A DNA stretch of 64,000 nucleotides, taken from assembly GCA_041751875.1 (NCBI GenBank), contig JBGSIC010000029.1, forward strand, positions 248,001 to 312,000. Direction: 5' to 3'. Numbering within the stretch: the first letter of the stretch is position 1; every line of letters begins with the position of its first letter. The DNA comes from JBGSIC01 sp041751875. GTDB lineage: Bacteria; Bdellovibrionota; FAC87; UBA2466; JACKAF01. The notes below the pieces were generated by a model. It made no database searches, was not told where the DNA came from, and saw nothing but the letters and a program-made list of their open reading frames with translations. Shown here piece by piece: positions 10,549 through 18,992 of the stretch. Position numbers and translations under genes: made by a program.

Positions 10549-11451
10549 CTATTGTTGTCCGTTTAGTAGTTCCGCGTGCAGGGTCCGCAAGCCAGCCTCG
10601 GCGAGCTGCGGTTTGAGGAAAAAGGTCGCGTCGAGGTGGTTGCTGATCAGGTGCAAATCGGGCTGGCGGACCGCGTGAGGAGCATGGAAACGAAGCCCTT
10701 CAAGAGGCTCCAAACAGTCTTTGTTGAGCTCGAAAATCTGACAAACTTTAAGCGCAAACTCGTAGTGGGTCAGCTTCTCTGGGGAACCCAAGTGGAAAAG
10801 GCGCTGTTCGGACGGTTCGGCGTCGATGAGGTGGCCAACGACCCGACTGAGATCTTCCATTGGTACAAAACTGCGGTACTCGTCATTCACGATTCGGGTC
10901 GGCGTTTGTTTCCACAACCGACGAAGGAGATCACTCAAAAAGGCGCGTTGATTCAGACCTCCCAAAGCAAACACGGTTCCCAATCGCAAAATGAAAGCGT
11001 TTGGAAAGCGGCCCACCATTTCCTCGCCGCGAAGCTTAGATTGCCCATAGTGTTCCACGGGGCTCGGGATGTCAGATTCGGAATAGTCTCCATCTTTTCC
11101 TGAAAAGACTTTGGAACTCGAAAGGTAAATGAAGCGGGCGCCGAGGCGAGCAGCCACGTTGGCAAACTGAGCAGCCGCGTGAGCGTTCACAAAAGTCGCA
11201 AGCTTGGGATCTTTCTCACAGGTGGCAAGATCAGTAACGGCCGCACAGTAAACAATCGCATCAGGTTTAATCAGGTCAACAAAGCCCTCTATCGGGGCTT
11301 TGTCGTTGAGAATCATTCTAAAACCGCGCACTTCTTCTACACGGATGGGATGAAAGGCCCAAGTTCCGTACACGGAGTAATGTTCACGCAGGTAACGCGC
11401 GAGATTGGATCCGAGACAGCTAGAAGCCCCGACAATGAGAACTTTTTTCAT
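10549..11451 (-). CDS. RmlD-like NAD(P)-dependent sugar reductase/epimerase (SDR)
   Basis: An extended short-chain dehydrogenase of 300 residues. The nucleotide-binding motif is LIVGASSCLGSN at the N-terminus; YCAAVTD, FIYLSSSKVFSG and the catalytic YGQSK follow. The pattern is closest to dTDP-4-dehydrorhamnose reductase (RmlD), which completes dTDP-L-rhamnose, but the substrate is not proven. It overlaps tatD by ATGA (11448-11451) and so is the distal gene of the tmk-holB-metG-tatD operon, at the border with the glycan island it may supply. Confidence 0.78.
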   Translation of the reverse strand: MKKVLIVGASSCLGSNLARYLREHYSVYGTWAFHPIRVEEVRGFRMILNDKAPIEGFVDLIKPDAIVYCAAVTDLATCEKDPKLATFVNAHAAAQFANVAARLGARFIYLSSSKVFSGKDGDYSESDIPSPVEHYGQSKLRGEEMVGRFPNAFILRLGTVFALGGLNQRAFLSDLLRRLWKQTPTRIVNDEYRSFVPMEDLSRVVGHLIDAEPSEQRLFHLGSPEKLTHYEFALKVCQIFELNKDCLEPLEGLRFHAPHAVRQPDLHLISNHLDATFFLKPQLAEAGLRTLHAELLNGQQ

Positions 11452-12221
11452 AAGCGAAACAGGCGCAGTGCGTTGGCGGTGGTGGCTTCCGCAATGGCTT
11501 CGGTGGATATCCCTTTAGTTAAGGCTAATGTTTCCGCCGTGAAAGGCAAATAAAAAGGTTCATTCGTTTTTCCGCGGTGCGGATCCGGGGTCAGGAAGGG
11601 ACAATCGGTTTCGATAAGAAGGCGATCCAAAGGCACTTCTTTCGCGGTATCGCGAAGAGGCTGTGACTTTTTGAAAGTCACAATGCCTGAAAAAGAGATG
11701 TAAAAGCCTCGCTTCAAAGAAGCGTGGGCTTCCGCCGTGGTGCCGGTAAAGCAGTGCATGACTCCACCATGCGCGAGTCCGCCCACTTTTTCTAGGCACG
11801 CAAAAAAATCGTCAAAAGCATCCCGGCAGTGAATGATGACTGGCAATCCCACTTTCTTGGCAAGAAGGAGTTGCTCTTCGAGCGCTTTCTTCTGTTGCTC
11901 GGGAGTGGAATGGTTGTAGTGATAGTCGAGACCAATTTCCCCAATCGCCACGCATTTGTTCGGCACTGTACTATTGGGAAAGAGTTTCTCAAGAGTGTCT
12001 TTACAGGTGGGCCAGTCCTTGGCTTCGTGTGGATGCAGACCAAGAGAATAGTAAATGTGAGGATCGGACTCGGCGAACTTTTGGTTTTTCTCCCAGTTCT
12101 CAGGATCCGTGGAAACAGTGACCATGCGATCCACAGAAACCGCGCGTGCGCGAGCGACGAAATCTCCCATGACTTGGCCATCAAGCATAGAAAGGTGCGC
12201 GTGGCTGTCGAACAGAGTCAT
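11448..12221 (-). CDS. tatD: TatD family metal-dependent DNase
   Basis: A 257-residue TIM-barrel metallohydrolase. Metal ligands are visible at FDSHAHLSMLD, the Glu of IGEIGLDYH, VIIHCRD, MHCFTG and LIETDCPFLTPDPHRGK. TatD/YcfH proteins are Mg-dependent 3'-5' exonucleases acting on single-stranded or damaged DNA; some homologues also act as D-aminoacyl-tRNA deacylases. The ATG directly abuts the metG stop, and the gene overlaps the following reductase by 4 bases, the usual metG-tatD order. Confidence 0.94.
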   Translation of the reverse strand: MTLFDSHAHLSMLDGQVMGDFVARARAVSVDRMVTVSTDPENWEKNQKFAESDPHIYYSLGLHPHEAKDWPTCKDTLEKLFPNSTVPNKCVAIGEIGLDYHYNHSTPEQQKKALEEQLLLAKKVGLPVIIHCRDAFDDFFACLEKVGGLAHGGVMHCFTGTTAEAHASLKRGFYISFSGIVTFKKSQPLRDTAKEVPLDRLLIETDCPFLTPDPHRGKTNEPFYLPFTAETLALTKGISTEAIAEATTANALRLFRL

Positions 12222-13886
12222 CTAAGGCTCCATCTTTGCGAAAAGAATCTCGGGCTCCCCAATAGGGCTTCCCCCGGCTCCAGGCGTTAAGGCGGACTCC
12301 CAGTTTAGCTTTGCTTTGTCCAGCTGAAGTTGTTTTTGCAGTTTTTCTGCAGTCGCCGGGAGAAAGGGGCTCAATGTGATAGCAAAAAAGTGAATTGCCT
12401 TCAGCCCATAAGCGAGCGTGACCTTGGTTGCTTCCATGTCCGTTTTACGCGAAACCCATGGAGCTTTTTCATCTACATATTTGTTGCAGTCACGCGCAAA
12501 TTCCAAGAGGCGCTCGAGTGCTCCCTTAAACTCATACACATTCAAACGTTCCGAAACTTCCTTGTGAGCCTGATGCATTTTCGAAATGAGCTCTTTATCG
12601 ACAGCGGATACTTTCGAAGCATCTATTTCGGGGACAAGCGGCCCCACGTACTTGTGAGTGAAAGAAACGACACGGTTGACGAAGTTGCCCAGGGTATTAG
12701 CCAGGTCGGTATTGTTTCTTTGCAACAAATCTTCAGGCTTGTAGACGGTGCGTGCTCGCTCGGGAGCGATGGTGGTGAGGTAGTATCTGAGCACGTCGGG
12801 ATTTCCACCCTCGTTTAGGTAGTCCTCAATCCATACGGCGGTACCACGAGACTTAGATATTTTTTCTGCTTCCTTATCGGGAAACTGAATGTTGAGAAAC
12901 TGGTTCACCACAACCGCGCTGGGAAGCTGGTAACTACCTTCGGCGGCGAGCATGGCAATCCAGATCACACAGTGGAAGATGGTGTTGTCTTCACCAATAA
13001 AATGGACAATCTCTGTATCGGGGCTCTTCCACCAATCCTTATATAACTGCGCGTCGCCGTTTCGTTCCTGGCAGAGCTGGAGCGTGTTGGAAATATAGCC
13101 GATGGGAGCATCGAACCAGACGTAGAGAACTTTGTCTTTGGCATCCGGATCTTGTAGCGGTACGGGAATTCCCCAAGGAATATCGCGAGTCATCGAGCGA
13201 GTCACTAGTCCTTGATCCAAAAGACTTTGCACGTAGTTGCGCGTGGTCTCGCGCATGTTGGCGCTTTTGAGCCAACCTGCGACGGTATCTTTAAACTGAC
13301 TTAAGTCCAAAAACCAATGCACGGTTTCGCGCACGGTTGCGGGTTTCCCTGACAGAACGCTCATTGCGTCTTTTAGTGTGCTGACATCTAAGACACGGCC
13401 ACAATTTTCACATTGGTCGCCGTTTTGTTCCTTCGTCCCGCAGTGGCCGCAGGTTCCTTTAACAAAGCGATCGGGAAGAAAAACGCCTTTTTCCGTATCG
13501 AAGTACTGCTTCGTGGATTTCTTCTCAAAGTAATCCTTCTTATGAAGGGTGAGAAAAAAGTCCTGACTCATCTTCTCATGATACGGGGTGCGGCTCGTTG
13601 AGCCATAGACATCAAAATGAATGTTCAGACCCTCGAACGCTTTGAGCTGTTTGTCGTGGTAGAAGTGCGCGACTTCACCGGGAGTTTTACCTTCCTTTTG
13701 CGCGGACAACAAAATGGCTACGCCGTGGTCATCCGATCCACATACGAAGGAAACCTCTTTTCCAATGAGACGCAGGTAGCGAACGTAGATATCAGCGGGA
13801 AGGTAGGCGCCCGCGATGTGCCCGACATGCAGGCGGCCGTTGGAATAGGGGAGTCCTGCTGTAACTAGTACCTTGTTGGAGCTCAA
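12222..13886 (-). CDS. metG: Methionyl-tRNA synthetase
   Basis: Class I aminoacyl-tRNA synthetase charging tRNA-Met, 554 residues. HVGH (HIGH) occurs in GLPYSNGRLHVGHIAGAYLP, the zinc-knuckle cysteines are CGHCGTKEQNGDQCENCG, and KISKS (KMSKS) lies near residue 345. The length fits the form without the C-terminal tRNA-binding (Trbp111-like) dimerisation domain found in E. coli MetG. It overlaps holB by ATGA (13883-13886) and abuts tatD, so expression is tied to the replication genes upstream. Confidence 0.96.
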   Translation of the reverse strand: MSSNKVLVTAGLPYSNGRLHVGHIAGAYLPADIYVRYLRLIGKEVSFVCGSDDHGVAILLSAQKEGKTPGEVAHFYHDKQLKAFEGLNIHFDVYGSTSRTPYHEKMSQDFFLTLHKKDYFEKKSTKQYFDTEKGVFLPDRFVKGTCGHCGTKEQNGDQCENCGRVLDVSTLKDAMSVLSGKPATVRETVHWFLDLSQFKDTVAGWLKSANMRETTRNYVQSLLDQGLVTRSMTRDIPWGIPVPLQDPDAKDKVLYVWFDAPIGYISNTLQLCQERNGDAQLYKDWWKSPDTEIVHFIGEDNTIFHCVIWIAMLAAEGSYQLPSAVVVNQFLNIQFPDKEAEKISKSRGTAVWIEDYLNEGGNPDVLRYYLTTIAPERARTVYKPEDLLQRNNTDLANTLGNFVNRVVSFTHKYVGPLVPEIDASKVSAVDKELISKMHQAHKEVSERLNVYEFKGALERLLEFARDCNKYVDEKAPWVSRKTDMEATKVTLAYGLKAIHFFAITLSPFLPATAEKLQKQLQLDKAKLNWESALTPGAGGSPIGEPEILFAKMEP

Positions 13887-14716
13887 AGATGCCTTTCCCC
13901 GCCAAAATGCTGAATGAGAAGATTTTCGAGCATTAAACCGTAGTTCGCATTGGAACGCAATTGAGCCTCAGTCTCCAAACACGCTTCAAAGGCTCTGAGA
14001 CTGCCGTACAAAGCATCGTCATCGGCGGCGCTAAAATTACGCATTTCGCGATAAGAACGCGTTTGTAAATGGAGTAAAAACTGATGAGCCGATTCCTTTT
14101 CTTTGAGTAGAGACTGCACAGCCATAGTGTTCCGCGTTTTTTGAAACTCAGTCAGTGCGCTATCAAACTCCGCTGCGGCTGAGTCGGTGATTTCCGTGTG
14201 CGAGTCGGGCCAGAGCTGAAAGCTCACACAGCGCGAAATAAGCGTGGGTAAGAGAGAGGAGGGCTGGGCGGTCAATAGAAGATAGTAACGATCTGGCCCC
14301 GGTTCTTCCAAAGATTTTAAGATGGCGTTTGCCGCGCTCTCGGTAAGACGCTGACAATCATCTACGATACAAACTTTCGCGCCTCCCTCCAAAGGAGAAT
14401 ATTCCATTTGCGTGCAGAGCTCGCGGATGACTTCAATTTTGATCGAGGTTTCTTCAGGCTCTTGATAGAGAAAAACATCCGGATGAAGTCCCTTTTCAAT
14501 ACGTCGTGAAAGGGTGGATTCTTCTTGCGGGTTGATGCCTTTCTTTTTTGCTAAGATCCAGAGCGCCATCTTCTTGGCGATTTCAAAACGGGATTCTTCT
14601 TGTGGCCCCACTACAAGGATAGACGAATGGACCCGTTGTCCTTCCAGATAAGACTGCAATTTTTTCTGAGATTTTAGATAACCTTCTACACCTAGGGCGC
14701 CTTTTTGATTCTTCAC
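13883..14716 (-). CDS. holB: DNA polymerase III subunit delta' (clamp-loader)
   Basis: A 277-residue clamp-loader AAA+ protein. The P-loop position reads VVGPQEESRFEIAKKMALW, without the GxGK core, so it should not bind ATP there, as expected for delta'. VCIVDDCQRLTESAANAILK and LKSLEEPGPDRYYLLLTAQP followed by LLPTLISRC are the conserved core and the SRC arginine-finger motif. The zinc-binding cysteine module of E. coli delta' is not seen. Position between tmk and metG, with 4-base overlaps on both sides, supports the call. Confidence 0.9.
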   Translation of the reverse strand: MKNQKGALGVEGYLKSQKKLQSYLEGQRVHSSILVVGPQEESRFEIAKKMALWILAKKKGINPQEESTLSRRIEKGLHPDVFLYQEPEETSIKIEVIRELCTQMEYSPLEGGAKVCIVDDCQRLTESAANAILKSLEEPGPDRYYLLLTAQPSSLLPTLISRCVSFQLWPDSHTEITDSAAAEFDSALTEFQKTRNTMAVQSLLKEKESAHQFLLHLQTRSYREMRNFSAADDDALYGSLRAFEACLETEAQLRSNANYGLMLENLLIQHFGGERHL

Positions 14717-15363
14717 TTCTTACCCCGCAGGCGCTTTTCCACAGCTTGTTGGATTTCCAGAGCAATGGCTTTTTCAGGTTGAGTTCCGTCAATCACTTGG
14801 TAGCGACGAGGATTGGATCGGGCTAGTTTCAAAAACCCTCGGCGCACTTTTTCATGAAAGGTTTTCTTCTCCGCTTCCATGCGATCCAGCGCGCTTCGTT
14901 TGCGAATACGTGTGAGTCCCACTTCAATGGGGACATCGAGCACAAAAACGAGATCGGGAAGCAGGCCGCCCGTGGCGTAGGCGTTCAACCACGTCGTATT
15001 TTTTAGTCCTTGGCCTCGGCACATGCCTTGATAAACCGTGGTGGAGTCCGCGTGTCTATCACAAATCACCACCGCTCCTTTTTTTAGGGCAGGTAAAACG
15101 ATTTCTTCCACATTCTGGGCGCGGTCAGCCTCATACAGAAGAAGTTCGCAGCGATCCGCCATGGCACTAAATTTTGGTTTTAAAAGAAGCTTGCGGATTT
15201 CTTTTCCAACGCTGCTTTTGCCGCCGGGCTCGCGGGTCACGACAACGGGTCGACCCTGCCGTTTCGCCCATTTCTTGAGGTGACGGATCTGAGAGCTTTT
15301 GCCGGATCCCTCTCCGCCTTCAAAACTAATAAAGAGACCAGACTTTGGAGTTTGCTTCGCCAT
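14713..15363 (-). CDS. tmk: Thymidylate kinase
   Basis: Phosphorylates dTMP to dTDP, 216 residues (family 205-215). The P-loop is FEGGEGSGKSSQ near residue 14, the DR(Y/H) motif is CDRHADSTTVYQG, and LDVPIEVGLTRI and RSALDRME cover the lid region. It is the first gene of the minus-strand operon tmk-holB-metG-tatD-reductase; the ATG lies 62 bases from the divergent tRNA-Leu gene. No strong ribosome site is visible before the start. Confidence 0.95.
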   Translation of the reverse strand: MAKQTPKSGLFISFEGGEGSGKSSQIRHLKKWAKRQGRPVVVTREPGGKSSVGKEIRKLLLKPKFSAMADRCELLLYEADRAQNVEEIVLPALKKGAVVICDRHADSTTVYQGMCRGQGLKNTTWLNAYATGGLLPDLVFVLDVPIEVGLTRIRKRSALDRMEAEKKTFHEKVRRGFLKLARSNPRRYQVIDGTQPEKAIALEIQQAVEKRLRGKK

Positions 15364-15425
15364 TGAGGCGAAATAATAGACAACTTAGGGGTGAGCCGTT
15401 AAGTATTTAGTGCCGCTTTTTATAC

Positions 15426-15510
15426 GCTCGGATGGCGGAATTGGTAGACGCGTACGACTCAGAATCGTATAGGGAAACCTGTGGGAGTTCGATTCTCCCT
15501 CCGAGCACCA
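15426..15510 (+). tRNA. tRNA-Leu (anticodon CAG)
   Basis: An 85-base tRNA with encoded CCA. The acceptor stem GCTCGGA pairs with TCCGAGC followed by ACCA. The anticodon arm is TACGA / CTCAGAA / TCGTA, giving anticodon CAG (codon CUG). The T arm is GGGAG / TTCGATT / CTCCC. The variable arm AGG-GAAA-CCT makes it a type II tRNA, as expected for leucine. It is transcribed divergently from tmk. Confidence 0.96.
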
Positions 15511-15550
15511 TTTATATCGTGAATCGGTCCCTCGCTGCGCTCAAACTCCC

Positions 15551-15600
15551 CGTCATTGCGAGGAACCGCAAGCGAAGCGTGGCGGGACGAAGCAATCCCA
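15551..15600. repeat. Dispersed palindromic repeat (CATTGCGAGG ... GAAGCAATC type)
   Basis: Starts CGTCATTGCGAGGAACC and ends GACGAAGCAATC, with ATTGC/GCAAT as terminal inverted repeats. A second, shorter member lies at 41491-41523 in the opposite orientation. This resembles the small non-coding palindromic repeats found in many bacterial genomes. It lies between tRNA-Leu and the CAP-like genes; a short direct repeat of ATATGGCA follows at about 15620-15637. Confidence 0.7.
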
Positions 15601-15655
15601 TCGCACATCCCGACGCTACTATATGGCAACATATGGCACTATTTTGAGTGACTGA

Positions 15656-16393
15656 TTATTCCCAGTTTGAATTAGAGGGGCCCCAGTTTACGAACTTGCT
15701 CACGCATTTGTAGCCGTTGTGAGGCTTCATATCGTGGCAGGCCAAGGCATGGAAATTTTGTTGCTGCGCCCAGTGGCCATCACTGTGGCGATACATCCGC
15801 ATACATTCCCGCCCCTGAGTCATCAAATCGCTACCGGCCCGACGCGTGACTGCTTCATTTTCGTGGTGCTTGGGCACGTCACCGGGTTTTCGAAACTCGT
15901 GCCGAAAGTTCATGTACTTGTTCCAGACCAGCTGATGAGTAACCGACAAAGTAGCGTGTCCCTCGGCACGCTCGCCGGCGTACTTGGTATTAAGTTGGCA
16001 AAGATAGGGGTGTCTTTCGCCAAATGCGCTCGCGCCCTCAACTTCCAAAGTGCTGAGTACCTGCGCCAACTCCGTAGCCGACATCGGGAAACTTTCGGTC
16101 CAAAACGCATAAAGTTCGGGAAAGCTCATATTCTCAAATTTCGCGCGTGCGGCCGGAACATTGATCTTCTGAGCAGCATTCTTGATTCTCTCATTAATAA
16201 AAGCCACGTACTTCGGGGTTTGTATCAGCGCTTCCATCTGAGCGATGTCCCCCGGGTTTCCCGTGAGATTTAATGTGTTGGGAAGAGTTTGGCGTCCCGA
16301 CTTAATCCTTGCACTGGAGGTGTAGTGATGCGGTTCGGCTAGCGAAATGCCGACCGAGCCCAAAAGCAAAATAGCAGTAATAAAAAATTTCAT
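15656..16393 (-). CDS. Secreted protein, possibly a divergent CAP-domain protein
   Basis: A 245-residue exported protein with a clear signal peptide (FFITAILLLGSVGISLA). I do not firmly recognise the family. Several His/Cys blocks (GERHPYLCQLNTKYAGERAE, CMRMYRHSDGHWAQQ, CHDMKPHNGYKC) vaguely follow the CAP/SCP layout, in which two His and a W..S.GH block line a groove, and the gene directly follows a better CAP candidate (9 bases apart, same strand). Six cysteines suggest disulfides. Probably the second gene of a two-gene unit; function unknown. Confidence 0.6.
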   Translation of the reverse strand: MKFFITAILLLGSVGISLAEPHHYTSSARIKSGRQTLPNTLNLTGNPGDIAQMEALIQTPKYVAFINERIKNAAQKINVPAARAKFENMSFPELYAFWTESFPMSATELAQVLSTLEVEGASAFGERHPYLCQLNTKYAGERAEGHATLSVTHQLVWNKYMNFRHEFRKPGDVPKHHENEAVTRRAGSDLMTQGRECMRMYRHSDGHWAQQQNFHALACHDMKPHNGYKCVSKFVNWGPSNSNWE

Positions 16394-16402
16394 TTCGTTC
16401 TC

Positions 16403-17008
16403 CTACTTCCCAAAAAGACCAACGCAAACATAGGGCTGTCCTCTACCCATGCTGACATAGTTCATTTTCACCATTGTGTAGCAAAAAGTTCGGTTATCTT
16501 TCCCATTTACCTCGGAGTCGTGCCCGCTGCTGCCTCTCCACTTCCGAACACACTCGGCCGCATGCATTTCAATAGTAGTTTCAGAATTTCTGTTAAAAAC
16601 TTCATCCGTTTGGGCGGTAATTTCCGCGAGCCCGCGAATTCCCGATACCGTTCTTACGGCTTCGTTAAAACGCGCGTCGTAACCTCCGTGTGCGTTTTGC
16701 CCACCGTTGTTTGCCTGCTCTTGAGCGTACTTGCGTGCGATTTTGCAGAGAGCCGCGTTGTAGCCTGCTCCGATAGGTCCTCTACGGCGTTCCCGAACGG
16801 CGTTGATCATGGCGATCTCTTCGTCGGTAGCACCGCTTTCACGGATCTTTTGTTCGGCCATTTCATCGAGCTTGTATTGGGTACCCAGGTAATCGGAAAG
16901 TCCATAAACCATTGCGGGACGCGTACTGCCCGAACGACCGTGCTTTGCCTCACCGGTCGAAGCAAAACAAAGCAACACCAAGCCTAAAAAAATGAACGTG
17001 TTTCTCAT
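16403..17008 (-). CDS. Secreted CAP/SCP-domain protein
   Basis: A 201-residue protein with signal peptide (NTFIFLGLVLLCFASTGEA). The CAP signature is recognisable: MINAVRERRRGPIGAGYNAA, ALCKIARKYAQEQANNGG, QNAHGGYDARFNEA, CVRKWRGSSGHDSEV and a closing PYVCVGLFGK. Bacterial CAP proteins are extracytoplasmic and have been linked to lipid binding and interaction with other cells, but their biochemistry is mostly unknown. First gene of the pair with 15656-16393; a 512-base region without a convincing gene lies upstream. Confidence 0.75.
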   Translation of the reverse strand: MRNTFIFLGLVLLCFASTGEAKHGRSGSTRPAMVYGLSDYLGTQYKLDEMAEQKIRESGATDEEIAMINAVRERRRGPIGAGYNAALCKIARKYAQEQANNGGQNAHGGYDARFNEAVRTVSGIRGLAEITAQTDEVFNRNSETTIEMHAAECVRKWRGSSGHDSEVNGKDNRTFCYTMVKMNYVSMGRGQPYVCVGLFGK

Positions 17009-17520
17009 GCAATCCCACCCTAGCGCTTAATTATCTCTAGGGGTTTTGCAAGGAGTGTTCCGCGTAGTGAGAAGGCGTTACTTGAGTGATTCGGGGGACT
17101 CAGAAGGCGACAGGGGGTATGCCCATACTTGCAGAATACGAATAGTTTTCCTACACGCGGTTAAATTGTATAGCCTCGAAACATCACGCGTGATGGGGAA
17201 CTTTGGCGACTGATTTTTAAAGAATGTAAAAACTTTTTGTTTGTGCAGTGATCCTTCATAAAGTGACTGCTGAAGCAAAAGAAAACATGCGCCGTCCCGC
17301 ACTGACTTTTCATATCCAGATTGCTTCTCCCGCTTAAGAATAAATTGTTATTGCCTTTAATTGACTCACTACTGTCGGAGTCTATTCTAACCGACAACAA
17401 CTGAAGTAAAAGAGTCGCCGTCGTCTAGTTTTTCGAAGGCCCGGCCTTAATTAGAACAAAAAAATCTAGCACCTTCCTTAAGGGGATACGTGTGCTCAAA
17501 AATCGAGAAAGGAACGCAGT
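17009..17520. other. Intergenic region, 512 bases, no convincing gene
   Basis: Separates the minus-strand CAP pair from the plus-strand GNAT gene, so it must hold divergent promoters. Short open frames on the minus strand have no recognisable domain and no good ribosome site. The only clear structure is the palindrome at 17182-17195. The right end carries AAAGGAA before the GNAT start. Confidence 0.6.
17182..17195. promoter_or_regulatory. Perfect 14-base palindrome, possible operator
   Basis: CATCACGCGTGATG is a perfect inverted repeat of a size typical for a dimeric repressor site, in the divergent gap between the CAP genes and the GNAT/EamA genes. No second copy was noticed. Binding is inference only. 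Confidence 0.3.
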
Positions 17521-18090
17521 ATGTCGTCGAGCGCGGTTGGTCTAAACAAAAGGGATATCGCTAATTATATTTCCTTGAGAGAGGCTACTCCGTCAGATGA
17601 TAGCCCGGTAGGCGATCTGTTGGTGGAGAGCTTTGGCCAAACAAACTATGAAAAAATGGATGGGCTTGTTTTGTCTCAGGCTAGGCGCGAAGATCTTCGA
17701 GACGTTAGCGCTCGTCGCCACGCTGGTGGTGTCTGGGTTTTAGAACTGGGATATCGGATCATTGGAAGCTATTCTTTACTCAAGTTTCCCACCGCCGATC
17801 ATTGGATTGCTGATTCTCTTCTTTTACGCTGTCTTGCCGTTCACGCGGAGTTTCACGGTTTGGGCTTTTCTGGGCTTATGCTGGAACACGCTCGCTCGAT
17901 CGCAGCGAGTTGGAAGGCCGCGACAATAAGTTTGCACGTAACAAAGGGCGCTAACGGATTAGCTCGCCTTTACCAAAGCCACGGCTACGTGCGCGATGCT
18001 AAAGGTGACAATTTGTTTCTGGGCACCGCGATAGAGGGATATAGTTTAAAGATTCCTACAAGTCTTTCTTTGGTTTCTCCGCACGGTTGA
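17521..18090 (+). CDS. GNAT-family N-acetyltransferase
   Basis: A 189-residue acetyltransferase. The acetyl-CoA motif A region is LRCLAVHAEFHGLGFSGLML followed by ARSIAASW, and a LARLYQSHGYV block is typical of the GNAT C-terminal strand. AAGGA precedes the ATG. It overlaps or abuts the EamA transporter gene, which suggests that the acetylated product or its precursor is exported. It faces the catabolic operon 23972-18967, but whether they share a substrate is unknown. Confidence 0.85.
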   Translation: MSSSAVGLNKRDIANYISLREATPSDDSPVGDLLVESFGQTNYEKMDGLVLSQARREDLRDVSARRHAGGVWVLELGYRIIGSYSLLKFPTADHWIADSLLLRCLAVHAEFHGLGFSGLMLEHARSIAASWKAATISLHVTKGANGLARLYQSHGYVRDAKGDNLFLGTAIEGYSLKIPTSLSLVSPHG

Positions 18091-18095
18091 AAAAC

Positions 18096-18992
18096 ATGAA
18101 AAATCTTTCCGGAATACACTGCATGTTGCTGTCCGGTACGTTGTATGCGGTCATGGGGTTGGGAGCTTACGCGGCCCACCAGCGAGAGCCCCAGTTGGGC
18201 TTTCTGTCGGTAAGTGCAGTACGCGTTTTAATGAATTGGTTTCTTCTTTCGCTTTTTGCGTCTTCGCAAGTTCGACCGGATCGGCGAGAGTTTTTTTGGC
18301 TAGCTGTGTGGGGTGTTTCCGGAGCCATCTGTGTGACAACTTACTTTGCTTCGGTCGCTCGGTTGGGAGCAGGGCCTGCCACTTTCCTTCAAGCTGTCCA
18401 AAGCCCGGCGATCGCTCTGGCCGCTCCCTGGGTGCTACTGCAACGTCAGACGCGTTCCGTTTGGCTGTGCATCGGTGGTTCACTTTTGGGCTTGTATTTC
18501 GTTTTAGATCCCAAAATTGGTTCTGAATGGGACGGAGGCAAAGGGGTCGCCCTGCTATCAGGCTTAGCCGCCGCGGTGGGCTATCTGAGTTTAGCGAAAG
18601 TTCCGAAGGCTTCTCCGAAGGCGATCCTCCTTTCTTGGTGCGTGTGTTCTACTGTGGCCCATACCTATTTGATCCTTCACAACGGGACAAACTGGCCAAC
18701 GGCTGGCACAACTTGGGGGATACTTGCGCTAACCGGGGGAAGTGCTGCCCTCGGACTCTACTTTGCTTGTTTGAGTTTTCAGCGAGGACCCGCGGGCAAG
18801 GTTGCTGCGCTTAGTAACCTCACCCCCGCGTTGGTTGTTATCGGTGACGTCGTCTTTTTCGGCAGGATGCCTGACCTCAAAGGGACGTTGGGAATTCTTT
18901 TGATTCTCGCCTGTGGGGTTGCGTTGTCTTTCGCGCGCTCTCCCGTTGTCTCCAAGATGCCAGAACTCAGCGAAGAGCGTTTGGCTGTCTAG
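18096..18992 (+). CDS. EamA/DMT-family transporter
   Basis: A membrane protein of 298 residues (from the ATG at 18096) with about ten hydrophobic segments in the duplicated EamA arrangement; ATFLQAVQSPAIALAAPW and KVAALSNLTPALVVIGDVVF are the typical end-of-repeat helices. DMT/EamA carriers usually export amino acids or other small metabolites. A TTG at 18087 would overlap the GNAT stop and add three residues; the ATG is preferred, but neither has a strong ribosome site. The 3' end overlaps the convergent ammonia-lyase-like gene by 26 bases. Confidence 0.85.
   Translation: MKNLSGIHCMLLSGTLYAVMGLGAYAAHQREPQLGFLSVSAVRVLMNWFLLSLFASSQVRPDRREFFWLAVWGVSGAICVTTYFASVARLGAGPATFLQAVQSPAIALAAPWVLLQRQTRSVWLCIGGSLLGLYFVLDPKIGSEWDGGKGVALLSGLAAAVGYLSLAKVPKASPKAILLSWCVCSTVAHTYLILHNGTNWPTAGTTWGILALTGGSAALGLYFACLSFQRGPAGKVAALSNLTPALVVIGDVVFFGRMPDLKGTLGILLILACGVALSFARSPVVSKMPELSEERLAV

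Noticed and set aside
11829..12290. Long open frames opposite tatD, metG, rmlD-like and other genes
   Set aside because: They run antisense to recognisable genes, lack domains and ribosome sites, and are shadows of the real coding frames.
17161..17400. 79-residue minus-strand open frame in the 512-base gap
   Set aside because: No domain, no ribosome site and unremarkable composition; treated as chance.
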